Part shown: positions 1 through 6,449 of the stretch, one piece after another | Numbering within the stretch: the first letter of the stretch is position 1 | Layout of the letters: each line of letters starts with the position of its first letter | NCBI GenBank assembly: GCA_947177105.1 | Contig: CAMWTF010000010.1 | Span: 1 to 18,964, forward strand | DNA from: an uncultured Lachnospiraceae bacterium | Lineage (GTDB): Bacteria; Bacillota; Clostridia; Lachnospirales; Lachnospiraceae | Length of the DNA stretch: 18,964 nt | Direction of reading: 5' to 3' | Notes under the pieces: generated by a model | Seen by the model: only the letters and a program-made list of their open reading frames with translations | Told to the model about the DNA's origin: nothing | The model's database searches: none | Translations under genes and position numbers: made by a program

Positions 1-389
1 ACCGGGAATTTCCCGATCCGGAGTTAAAGGAGATGATGCTCCGGGCGGTGGACGACCTGATAGAGAACTGCTACATAGAGAGATGGGGCGTTTTCTATTA
101 CAAAGAGCTTCCCAGCCTGAATAGACTCGGCACCAATACGCTGCTTTTGGAGGCTCTGGCCATCGCCTATGAGTTGTCTGGGGACGCGGAATATCTGAAA
201 CCCGGGATCGTCACCTTTCAAAAGGCTATAGCGGAACCGGCGCCGGGAACCGGGGGCGGCAAAAAGAATGTGGAGGACGCGGTGATCGTCGGAAACGGCA
301 GCAGCAAGAATTTTGCCCAGAGCATGATTCCGCTGGCAACCTATTACCGCGCCGCGTCGGAGTGCGGGATTTTGTACCCGAAAATATAG
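1..389 (+). CDS. C-terminal part of a probable alpha/alpha-toroid protein (5' end outside window)
   Basis: The frame is open from position 3, with no stop before TAG at 387-389, so this is the last ~128 codons of a gene starting upstream. The internal ATG at 33 has no convincing ribosome-binding site and is probably not the start. The visible sequence is helical. A segment reading LGTNTLLLEALAIAYELSGD is typical of the repeated helix pairs of (alpha/alpha) barrels found in polysaccharide lyases and in GH88/GH105/GH127-like hydrolases. The family cannot be fixed from this fragment and no catalytic residues can be assigned. The codons are GC-rich, as in the xylan genes downstream. The last codons (LYPKI) look like a replaced tail: a second, decayed copy of this 3' end lies at 1195-1285 and continues in frame for nine codons (DYKRLNAKR) before its stop. 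Confidence 0.7.
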   Translation, partial: REFPDPELKEMMLRAVDDLIENCYIERWGVFYYKELPSLNRLGTNTLLLEALAIAYELSGDAEYLKPGIVTFQKAIAEPAPGTGGGKKNVEDAVIVGNGSSKNFAQSMIPLATYYRAASECGILYPKI

Positions 390-397
390 GTTATAAT
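370..397 (+). promoter_or_regulatory. Weak promoter candidate for the 442-906 gene
   Basis: A perfect -10 box TATAAT lies at 392-397. The only -35-like sequence at a usable distance is TTTTGT at 370-375 (16-nt spacer), inside the 3' end of the preceding gene. It would leave a short leader before the AAAGGA ribosome-binding site at 426-431. The -35 is poor, so this is a candidate only. Confidence 0.3.
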
Positions 398-441
398 AAC
401 GTGAACAAACCAAAATTTGTTGAAGAAAGGAACTATGCGCA

Positions 442-906
442 ATGTTAAAAATAGGAGAATCCTTCGTATTTGAAGATGACTGGAGCGGAAGAAAGAGCAG
501 CCTAATGTATTTTGAAGGCGATGAGGATAAAGCAGCATCGTGGTCTGTAGACATTGGATTTGCCAGGGGAAATTTTGATGGTGAAGAAATATCGCCATCC
601 CTTTGTATAAACCATATATATACAGATAAGAAATCAGTAGCAGAATTAGTAGGTGAATCTTTTTCAGTAATGACAGTGGAAGAGAGTTTTGCCAGGGAAG
701 ATTCATTGTACATTTATGAACATGAACCATTAGTTAGCTATGAAGTGAAAATTCTTGAAATAGAAACTAATAAAGCTCATATCCAATGCAGTGGAACTCT
801 TATAGTTGATGGTTATGCAAAACCGTATACAAAAGAAAAATTTGAAATTGATAGTTGGATACCAATTATTGAGTCAGTCAAAGATTGGGAGAAATTTGGA
901 CTATAA
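442..906 (+). CDS. Hypothetical acidic protein, 154 aa, in an AT-rich island
   Basis: I do not recognise this protein. The ATG is preceded by AAAGGA at 426-431 (10-nt spacing), which supports the start. It has no signal peptide and no membrane segment, so it is probably cytoplasmic. It is acidic, and alternating beta-type segments and a C-terminal SWIPIIESVKDWEKF helix suggest a compact single domain. Codon use is clearly more AT-rich than in the flanking genes. The gene sits between two copies of the neighbouring gene's 3' end, which points to acquisition as a small inserted cargo. Small, acidic orphan proteins in such settings are sometimes immunity proteins, but nothing specific here shows that. 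No strong terminator follows directly; a weak A/T hairpin lies at about 919-934. Confidence 0.72.
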   Translation: MLKIGESFVFEDDWSGRKSSLMYFEGDEDKAASWSVDIGFARGNFDGEEISPSLCINHIYTDKKSVAELVGESFSVMTVEESFAREDSLYIYEHEPLVSYEVKILEIETNKAHIQCSGTLIVDGYAKPYTKEKFEIDSWIPIIESVKDWEKFGL

Positions 907-989
907 TTCTAAATTCAAAAATCTGGTTTTTGGCGTTTGAAGGTCATAAACAATGTACTTCTAAGCATGAATGAGAGCAGTGCGGAAAA

Positions 990-1138
990 GAAGTAAGTTT
1001 GGAAGTGAAACTTCCAAATACGCATTAACGCAGTATCGCAGGCTCGGCCTGCGATATGCAGGAAAGAGGTAAGTTTGCAATATCGCAGGCAGAGCCGGAG
1101 TTTAGCTTAGCCAAACTCCAGATATGCAGGGAAGAGGA
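990..1138 (+). repeat. Cluster of three small hairpins with repeated flanking motifs
   Basis: The stretch 907-1424 has no gene; its first part is packed with inverted repeats. Hairpin 1 pairs 998-1006 with 1010-1018 (9 bp, GAA loop). Hairpin 2 pairs 1034-1043 with 1047-1056 (10 bp, perfect, TCG loop). Hairpin 3 pairs 1097-1103 with 1113-1119, with a further GC/GC pair inside. Hairpins 2 and 3 are each followed by ATATGCAGG(A/G)AAGAGG. The motif GA(A/G)(A/G)TAAGTTTG occurs at about 990, 1067 and again at about 1293. This looks like local copies of a small hairpin repeat rather than coding sequence. Confidence 0.6.
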
Positions 1139-1196
1139 AAGTATGACAAAAGTGTAATCTATAATGTCAGCCCTTGCAGTAGTGAGGGCTGACATT
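1139..1196 (+). repeat. Dispersed terminator-like hairpin repeat, copy 1
   Basis: This 58-nt segment recurs at 4255-4319, identical except for a 7-nt insertion in the second copy. It contains a 12-bp stem pairing 1163-1174 with 1185-1196 (loop TGCAGTAGTG). Few T residues follow copy 1, so it would be a weak intrinsic terminator here. Its right edge abuts the decayed gene copy at 1195. Confidence 0.7.
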
Positions 1197-1285
1197 TGCC
1201 CAGAGCAAGATTCCTCTGGCAACCTATTACCGTGCCGGAGTGCGGGATTTTGTATGATTACAAAAGACTAAACGCTAAAAGGTAA
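1195..1285 (+). pseudogene. Decayed second copy of the 3' end of the first gene
   Basis: 1195-1254 matches 312-376 almost base for base, with a few substitutions and one 5-nt deletion (lost between 1231 and 1240), which breaks the reading frame. Beyond the match, the original frame continues as DYKRLNAKR and stops with TAA at 1283-1285. This is a plausible native C-terminus of the first gene. No start codon or ribosome-binding site belongs to it, so it is a remnant. It sits directly after the hairpin repeat at 1139-1196. Confidence 0.65.
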
Positions 1286-1349
1286 TGAGAGAGAAATAAG
1301 TTTGCTTGCAACTATGACTGACACGATATATAAAGATGCCAATAACTAA

Positions 1350-1379
1350 TTGACAAAAAATAAAACATTATTATATAAT
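1350..1379 (+). promoter_or_regulatory. Sigma-A-type promoter for the 1425-1709 gene
   Basis: A consensus -35 TTGACA (1350-1355) and a consensus -10 TATAAT (1374-1379) are separated by 18 nt in AT-rich DNA. Transcription should start near 1386, about 40 nt before the ATG at 1425. This is the best-matching promoter in the window. Confidence 0.75.
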
Positions 1380-1424
1380 GTCTATACATACAGTTAGCAT
1401 GTATAAGAAAGTGAGGGATTAGCG

Positions 1425-1709
1425 ATGAAGAAAAAGGTTTTGACTTCGTTGTTGGCGATGGGAGTGCTGTTTTGCTGCTTTATGGTACAGGCGGAGGCGC
1501 GGGAGGCATGTAGTCACTCGTATGATAAAATAGAAGTTGACAGAACTTCGACGGGTGGGTACAATCATACGTATACTAATTCTAAAGGAACACAGGTTTG
1601 CGCCGTGACAGTAGGAACATATACTTATGAAGTAAGATGTAGTAAATGTGGGCATGTATCTGAAACAGGAAGCGGCACTTTTGAGAGTCATAGCACGGAT
1701 CATACCTGA
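1425..1709 (+). CDS. Small secreted protein with CxxC motif, 94 aa
   Basis: The start codon follows GAGGGA at about 1412-1417. The first ~25 residues form a signal peptide: MKKK, a hydrophobic run, then a signal peptidase I-type site near QAEA. No lipobox follows, so the ~70-residue mature protein is probably released or wall-associated. The mature part has four Cys residues. Two form RCSKCGH, followed by a His/Asp/Ser/Thr-rich tail (FESHSTDHT). That pattern could bind a metal or form disulfides, but I do not recognise a family. It has its own promoter and is followed by a structured region and terminator. It is more AT-rich than the neighbouring large genes. Confidence 0.72.
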   Translation: MKKKVLTSLLAMGVLFCCFMVQAEAREACSHSYDKIEVDRTSTGGYNHTYTNSKGTQVCAVTVGTYTYEVRCSKCGHVSETGSGTFESHSTDHT

Positions 1710-1731
1710 AATGTAAATTCAATACATATAT

Positions 1732-1743
1732 TAGGTATACCTA
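1732..1743. promoter_or_regulatory. 12-bp palindrome, possible operator
   Basis: TAGGTATACCTA is a perfect palindrome in the gap between the small secreted protein and the lipoprotein. It lies about 17 nt before a weak -10-like TATTAT at 1760-1765, where it would overlap a -35 region. Possible repressor site for the 1921 gene; weak evidence. Confidence 0.25.
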
Positions 1744-1801
1744 TATGCCTTGTGTTGGATATTATTCCCGCAAGCAATGAGACAAGTGCCGCGCTTACGC
1801 A

Positions 1802-1860
1802 GGCATTTGGCGAATGCCGCGAGGATCAAATACCCCGCTGCTTGCCGCGGGGTATTTGAT
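1802..1860 (+). promoter_or_regulatory. Structured leader: two consecutive hairpins
   Basis: Hairpin one pairs 1802-1807 with 1813-1818 (6 bp, 5-nt loop). Hairpin two is a perfect 14-bp stem pairing 1825-1838 with 1847-1860 (8-nt loop), with no T-run after it. Together with the terminator at 1866-1904 they form a continuous folded leader just before the 1921 gene. This could be an attenuator-type regulator or simply an end-of-transcript region of the 1425 gene. Confidence 0.5.
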
Positions 1861-1865
1861 TTGTG

Positions 1866-1904
1866 ACAATAGAATCCCTGCGCAGCATGGATTCTATTGT
1901 TTTT
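1866..1904 (+). terminator. Intrinsic terminator immediately upstream of the lipoprotein start
   Basis: A perfect 12-bp stem pairs 1866-1877 with 1889-1900 and is followed directly by a T-run (1900-1904). It could end the 1425 transcript. It stops only 16 nt before the ATG at 1921, and that gap holds the ribosome-binding site. No promoter fits after it, so transcription of the next gene must pass through it, as in attenuation. Confidence 0.7.
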
Positions 1905-1920
1905 CATGGGAGATGGGAAA

Positions 1921-4242
1921 ATGAGATTAAGCAGGATATGTTTACCGGTCTTGAGCGTCATGCTTCTGTCGGCGCTGGCAGCCTGCGGGCCGCAGGCCCA
2001 ACCAAATGAAGAGGATATCATCCAGGCCGTGAACGAGGATACATATTGGACGGAGGAACAGTGGATTCACAACGCGGGGCCGGGGGCTGTGTCCATGTAT
2101 CCCCTGTATCTGGCCAAAGAGATCAGGGGGCTGGACGCGGAGCATGAGGAAACATATGACGGGCATTTTGTGAGTTATTGTGCCCTTGGAAACGCCATCT
2201 ATGGTCTGGAAGATTTCTATCGGCAGACAGAGGACGGGTGGGAGCACCTCTATTATACCAGCCGTTATGATGGGACAGACGATAATGTGGCGCACTGGCC
2301 CATAGAACTGCCTTCGCCGGAGGAATATGGGGTAAAGGGATTTAGTGTGGCAGCCTTTGATGTAAAAAAGGAAGGGGAACTGGTATTGTTCCTTCAGGGG
2401 CAGCCGGACGGATCCGCCAAAACGGCAGCCTATCTGGCCGTGCATATTACGCCGGAAGGGGAGATCGTTTCCGTGACGGATCTGTATCCTGCTATGCGGG
2501 AGTTGGGCGTGGCTCTGAATACAATCTATCAAAAAGCCTATGTGGATGGAGCGGGATATTATTATCTGATTTCCGGACAGGCAGATTTCGGAGAGGGGAC
2601 AAGAGTCAGTGTGCTTGATTCTGATGGAAAAGTCGTGAAGACCATGACTGCTGGAGACGGCTATACCGGGGTCAGGTGGGCCATGAAGCTGCCGGATGGC
2701 AGCGCTGTGTTTTCTTGGACAAGTTATGAACGAGGTTATATTCAGATGCAGGCATATGACAGGGAAAGGAACACAGCATATACGTTGCTGGAGGGGAGGC
2801 TGATAGATGCCTGGCTGTGGACATCCGGAACAGACGGTCGTCTGTACTATGTGAACAGTTCGGGAAATCTGATGCGCTGTGATATTCGTACCGGTTCAGT
2901 GGAGGAATGTATCTATTACCCGCAGCTGGGTCTGGATGGGGAGAATAGATTTCCCTATTTGACGCGGATGCTTATAGGAGCGGATGGACAGCCTGAGCTT
3001 CTGGGCAGCAGAAATGGAGAAACCGTGCTCTGCAGGCTGAGTACTGAGAAACCGGAGCGGGAGGCGATCCGGCTTCTCAGCGCTGGGGCGTTTTCAGGCT
3101 ATATAAAAGAGGGCGCCGCTTCGTTTTCCCAAAAATATCCGGACTGTCCCGTGGTGCTGGAGTATCCCGAGGAGAATGGAGAGTCTTATTGGGACCGCGC
3201 AATGGCGGAGTTGGTGGCCGGCCGGGGGGCGGACATGTACTATGTCTCCGTTTCAGAAATGCGGATGCTTCAGGAAAAGGGTGTGCTGGCGGATCTGGGA
3301 GAGTTGATTTCGGAAGAGACCCTGGAGGCGCTGTGGCCCGCGGCTTTGGAGAGAGGGAACGTGAACGGACAGCTGGCAGGGATTCCGCTGGAGGCAGTGG
3401 TGGAATCCCTGCTCGTATCGGATGAGATATGGGAAGGGGATCACTGGACGCTTGAGGAGGCTCTGGAGGTACTGGAAACGCATACGGAAAACCAATACCC
3501 GATCGTATCCAATATAGCGTTTGACAACTATGATGTGTTTTCGTGGCTTGTGTTGAAAAGTCTGGCGGATTCGCCTTTTCTGGATATGGAAAAGGGAACC
3601 TGTAATTTTGACAATCCGCTGTTTATCCGTGCCCTTGAGCTTGCGGGAACCTATGGACGATCCTTTGATTTTATCGAGGCCCAGGCGTTGTACCCGGAAA
3701 AGAACTGGACTGCCATGAGAGTATCGGTGAATATCGGAAATTTTGAAGATTATAAGTCTATTTTGGGAGAACAGTACCATATAGTTGGATTCCCCACAAC
3801 GGGGGAGAGCGGTACATACTGGAACAGTGGAATGCTTTTAGTGGTAAACGGGGAGACGGAGCATCTCAGGGAGGCCGGGCTGCTGCTGGAGGAACTCCTT
3901 AGTTATGACAGACAGTATACGCTCAGCTACAGTGCGCCAGTAAGGCGGGACATGCTGGATAATCGCCTCAGGGCACATTCCTATAATGGAAAAGACGGAA
4001 TGTACATTGAGTTTGGAAATGGTATGATGAAGGAGCTTACGCCTGGTCCGGCGGGGGACTACAGGATCGGAGAGTTTAACGGAGTGATGGAAAAGAGCGT
4101 AGGCAGAGCCGTGGACACCAGCGAAATAGAGAATATCCTCCTGGAGGAGGTGGGCAGTTACTTCTCCGGAGACAAGGACGCGGAGGCGGTGGCCCAATTG
4201 ATTCAGAACCGGGTGCAGCTGTATCTGAAGGAACGACAGTAG
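1921..4242 (+). CDS. Large lipoprotein: propeller-like N-terminal region fused to a solute-binding-protein-like C-terminal region
   Basis: The ATG at 1921 is chosen because GGGAG (1908-1912) lies 8 nt upstream; an in-frame TTG at 1897 lies inside the terminator hairpin. The protein is 773 aa. It starts with a lipoprotein signal peptide ending in LAAC (Cys22), so it should be anchored to the outer face of the membrane. Residues ~45-375 show repeated short beta-strand blades with YY/W and DG turns, like a beta-propeller. Residues ~380-773 resemble a family 1 extracellular solute-binding protein: an IRLL strand, an FSQKYPDCPVVLEY segment, a GADMYYV strand, the MLQEKGVLADLGELI helix, and a later NGQLAGIPL segment. 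No transport permease gene lies beside it, so its ligand and partner are unknown. A role in sugar sensing or binding near the xylan operon is only inferred. It is followed by a terminator-like repeat. Confidence 0.85.
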   Translation: MRLSRICLPVLSVMLLSALAACGPQAQPNEEDIIQAVNEDTYWTEEQWIHNAGPGAVSMYPLYLAKEIRGLDAEHEETYDGHFVSYCALGNAIYGLEDFYRQTEDGWEHLYYTSRYDGTDDNVAHWPIELPSPEEYGVKGFSVAAFDVKKEGELVLFLQGQPDGSAKTAAYLAVHITPEGEIVSVTDLYPAMRELGVALNTIYQKAYVDGAGYYYLISGQADFGEGTRVSVLDSDGKVVKTMTAGDGYTGVRWAMKLPDGSAVFSWTSYERGYIQMQAYDRERNTAYTLLEGRLIDAWLWTSGTDGRLYYVNSSGNLMRCDIRTGSVEECIYYPQLGLDGENRFPYLTRMLIGADGQPELLGSRNGETVLCRLSTEKPEREAIRLLSAGAFSGYIKEGAASFSQKYPDCPVVLEYPEENGESYWDRAMAELVAGRGADMYYVSVSEMRMLQEKGVLADLGELISEETLEALWPAALERGNVNGQLAGIPLEAVVESLLVSDEIWEGDHWTLEEALEVLETHTENQYPIVSNIAFDNYDVFSWLVLKSLADSPFLDMEKGTCNFDNPLFIRALELAGTYGRSFDFIEAQALYPEKNWTAMRVSVNIGNFEDYKSILGEQYHIVGFPTTGESGTYWNSGMLLVVNGETEHLREAGLLLEELLSYDRQYTLSYSAPVRRDMLDNRLRAHSYNGKDGMYIEFGNGMMKELTPGPAGDYRIGEFNGVMEKSVGRAVDTSEIENILLEEVGSYFSGDKDAEAVAQLIQNRVQLYLKERQ

Positions 4243-4254
4243 AAATATATGCGG

Positions 4255-4319
4255 AAGTATGACAAAAGTGTAATCTATAATCTATAATGTCAGCCCTTGC
4301 AGTAGTGAGGGCTGACATT
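4255..4319 (+). terminator. Dispersed terminator-like hairpin repeat, copy 2
   Basis: This is the second copy of the 1139-1196 repeat, beginning 12 nt after the lipoprotein stop codon. The 12-bp stem pairs 4286-4297 with 4308-4319 and is followed by ATATTTTATTT, so here it can work as an intrinsic terminator. Relative to copy 1 it has a 7-nt tandem duplication (AATCTAT) just before the stem. The preceding ATATGCGGAA is related to motifs next to other hairpins in this window. Confidence 0.7.
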
Positions 4320-4337
4320 CATATTTTATTTCATGCC

Positions 4338-4366
4338 TTGAAATAGACAATAAAATATTGTACGAT
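4338..4366 (+). promoter_or_regulatory. Promoter candidate for the 4454-4945 lipoprotein
   Basis: TTGAAA (4338-4343) and TACGAT (4361-4366) are separated by 17 nt, just downstream of the repeat terminator. The leader to the ATG at 4454 would be about 80 nt. Confidence 0.45.
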
Positions 4367-4453
4367 GAAACAGAACTACAACTTCTTGCGGAACACCAGA
4401 ACTTATTTTACGTCTAATATATTTTGAAACATCATATAGGAGGCGGAACTCAT

Positions 4454-4945
4454 ATGAAAAAATGGATAGTACTGCTGGTCGCCTTAATCTCTGCATTTAA
4501 TTTGACTGGCTGTAATCAAAAGTCGGGCCCAGACAGGCCAATCACTGCATATATTGGTGATTCTGTAACCACAGTGGATATTATACACCACATTGGAGGC
4601 AAAACGGTTCAATGGGCAGCGGAGGGAGAAGATGTTGATAGCCTAAGAGACTGGGTCTCTAAACTTGAATATGAACTTCTTGAGTATGAAGAGGGGCAAT
4701 CTCCAGGTGATAGCAATGGCGGGGAAGTCTACGAGTTTGTTTTGCATGAGGGAGGTTATCCGGGTTTTTCCTATGTTATCAGTGGACCGCGGGACTGTTA
4801 TCTGTTAATCGAGGAATATTGGTTTTCTGTCTCAAATCCATCCAATCCTCCCGTAACGGAGCCTGAAGGTGAGAAACTAACGCTTGAGAAAGTTAAGGAA
4901 CTTGCCCAGAGAGGAGAGGAAACGATTCCATTTTATACTGCTTAA
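4454..4945 (+). CDS. Hypothetical lipoprotein, 163 aa
   Basis: The start at 4454 follows AGGAGG (4438-4443) with a 10-nt gap; the upstream in-frame ATG at 4424 would precede that site and is rejected. The N-terminus is a classic lipoprotein signal peptide (MKKWIVLLVALISAFNLTGC, Cys20), so the protein should be membrane-anchored and extracellular. The mature part is acidic, with a likely short linker (EEGQSPGDSNGG), a beta-rich middle (YEFVLHEGGYPGFSYVISG) and a C-terminal helix (LTLEKVKELAQRGEE). I do not recognise a family. It appears to be a single-gene unit: a promoter candidate upstream, strong hairpins downstream. Confidence 0.78.
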   Translation: MKKWIVLLVALISAFNLTGCNQKSGPDRPITAYIGDSVTTVDIIHHIGGKTVQWAAEGEDVDSLRDWVSKLEYELLEYEEGQSPGDSNGGEVYEFVLHEGGYPGFSYVISGPRDCYLLIEEYWFSVSNPSNPPVTEPEGEKLTLEKVKELAQRGEETIPFYTA

Positions 4946-4969
4946 CAGTTAAAACTGCCGAGTAACCTG

Positions 4970-5033
4970 ACTACATAACGCCAGCCATATACGTTTAACC
5001 AATGCAATACGGTAAATTCTGGCGTTATGTAGT
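4970..5033. repeat. Long inverted repeat (15-bp stem, 34-nt loop)
   Basis: 4970-4984 is perfectly complementary to 5019-5033. The stem lies 25 nt after the lipoprotein stop. It lacks a T-run, so it is not a clear intrinsic terminator. It may stabilise the mRNA 3' end or bind a factor. Confidence 0.55.
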
Positions 5034-5054
5034 ATAACTTCATAGTTTAGATAG

Positions 5055-5095
5055 ATACAGGGTGATTGTTCTGATTCAGTCACCCTGTATTTTAT
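5055..5095 (+). terminator. Intrinsic terminator before the xylan operon
   Basis: A perfect 11-bp stem pairs 5055-5065 with 5080-5090 (14-nt loop), followed by a TTTTAT tail. It separates the 4454 lipoprotein transcript from the xylan operon. Confidence 0.75.
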
Positions 5096-5301
5096 ACCCT
5101 TAAGGCTGAAACAGTATGAATATACATAGTATGATTGCTGAAGCACATTTAAATGGGGGAGGCGGATCCCGTTTGGCGGGGCCGGGCATGAAAGCCGCAG
5201 ATTAGCAATAATTGACGAATATATGACAAGGTTTAAAGAGAAAAGAGCCGCCGGGTATTGTATAATCCATATAAGACAGCTTATATATGGAGGGTGTAAC
5301 A
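5096..5301 (+). promoter_or_regulatory. Leader/promoter region of the xylan operon
   Basis: No gene is seen here. A perfect -10 TATAAT lies at 5261-5266 but has no good -35 at 16-18 nt, so an activator may be needed. A weaker pair, TGAAAC (5107-5112) and TATGAT (5130-5135), has a 17-nt spacer. A GC-rich patch (5159-5190) with CCCG/CGGG complementarity stands out in otherwise AT-rich DNA. I found no convincing catabolite-repression (cre) site. The ribosome-binding site GGAGGG is at 5289-5294. Confidence 0.35.
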
Positions 5302-6444
5302 ATGGCGGATTTTTCAGGCAAAGTCTATCGCAATATGTTTGCGGAGATTGGCATCTCCCAGGAGGAGATTGACGGAAAGCTCAAGGAGATTATACAGACT
5401 TTCTTTTACGGCAGCGAGGAGGAGAGAATCTATCATCCCGTGGGGGAGGATATGGGGTATCTGATGGACACCGGGAACTACGATGCCCGCACGGAGGGCA
5501 TGTCCTACGGTATGATGATGTGTGTGCAGCTGGACATGAAGGAGGAGTTTGACCGAATCTGGAAGTGGTCCAAGACCTATATGTTTATGACGGAGGGCTG
5601 GAGCGAGGGGTATTTTGCCTGGTCCTGCAAAACGGACGGCACTAAAAATGCGGACGGCGCCGCGCCGGACGGGGAGGAGTTCTATGCCATGGCCCTGTTT
5701 TTTGCTTCTCACAGATGGGGAGACGGGGAGGGTATTTTCAACTATTCCGGCCAGGCCAGGGAGATTCTGCGGGCCTGTCTGCACAAGGGGGAGAACGGCC
5801 GTCAGGGTCACCCCATGTGGAACAAGGAAAATCACCAGATTCTTTTTGTGCCGGGCTGCGATTACACGGATCCCTCCTATCATCTGCCCCATTTTTATGA
5901 ACTTTTTGCCCTGTGGGCGGACGAGGAGGACCGGGCCTTCTGGAAAGAAGCCGCCAGAGCCAGCAGGAAATATCTGGCAAAAGCCTGTCATCCCGTGACG
6001 GGGCTGAACGCGGAGTACGCGGAGTTTGACGGCAGTCCCATGAGCCGCCCCATCCCCTGGACCAAGGACCGGCATGACTGGTTTTACAGTGACGCCTATC
6101 GGACGGTGGCTAACATCGGTCTGGATTATGAATGGTTTGGCATAGATGTGGGACAGAGAGAGGCGGCGGACCGCATCCAGAAGTTTTTGATTGAGGACTG
6201 CAGAAAGGGGAGTTACCACATCTATGAGGTGGACGGCAGACTTGCCGGAGATACCGCGCTGCATCCCGTCGGTATCACGGCCACCACGGCCCAGGGTTCC
6301 CTGGCGGCCCAGGGCGAGTTGGTCCGGGAGTGGGTGGAATGTTTCTGGAACATGCCTCTGCGCACCGGCGAGAGAAGATATTATGACAACTGCCTGTACA
6401 TATTCGCGTTCCTGGCGCTCAGCGGCAAATATCGGATATGGTAA
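5302..6444 (+). CDS. GH8 reducing-end xylose-releasing exo-oligoxylanase
   Basis: The protein is 380 aa. The ATG at 5302 has GGAGGG 7 nt upstream; an in-frame ATG at 5287 overlaps that site and is rejected. It belongs to glycoside hydrolase family 8, closest to the Rex type (EC 3.2.1.156), which removes xylose from the reducing end of xylo-oligosaccharides by inversion. Visible signatures: TEGMSYG with the probable acid Glu65, APDGEEF with Asp123, and SDAYR with the probable base Asp264. The equivalent positions and length (~385-390 aa) agree with known Rex enzymes. There is no signal peptide, so it acts in the cytoplasm on imported oligosaccharides. It is the first gene of a three-gene operon with an SGNH esterase and a GH115 enzyme; 163 nt of structured RNA separates it from the next start. 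Confidence 0.93.
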   Translation: MADFSGKVYRNMFAEIGISQEEIDGKLKEIIQTFFYGSEEERIYHPVGEDMGYLMDTGNYDARTEGMSYGMMMCVQLDMKEEFDRIWKWSKTYMFMTEGWSEGYFAWSCKTDGTKNADGAAPDGEEFYAMALFFASHRWGDGEGIFNYSGQAREILRACLHKGENGRQGHPMWNKENHQILFVPGCDYTDPSYHLPHFYELFALWADEEDRAFWKEAARASRKYLAKACHPVTGLNAEYAEFDGSPMSRPIPWTKDRHDWFYSDAYRTVANIGLDYEWFGIDVGQREAADRIQKFLIEDCRKGSYHIYEVDGRLAGDTALHPVGITATTAQGSLAAQGELVREWVECFWNMPLRTGERRYYDNCLYIFAFLALSGKYRIW

Positions 6445-6449
6445 AGGTT

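Noticed and set aside
990..1138. CRISPR-like array
   Set aside because: Only three irregular hairpin units with differing stems and no constant repeat-spacer length; no cas genes.
1025..1222. Minus-strand 65-codon frame across the hairpin region, with a related frame near 4076-4318
   Set aside because: Both are produced by the dispersed terminator-like repeat read in antisense; no start signal or protein features.
1897..1920. TTG start for the large lipoprotein
   Set aside because: It lies inside the terminator stem with no ribosome-binding site; the ATG at 1921 has GGGAG at good spacing and gives a clean lipoprotein signal peptide.
5180..5200. Catabolite-repression (cre) site in the xylan-operon leader
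   Set aside because: TGAAAGCCGC resembles half of a cre site, but the central CG spacing and the other half do not match.
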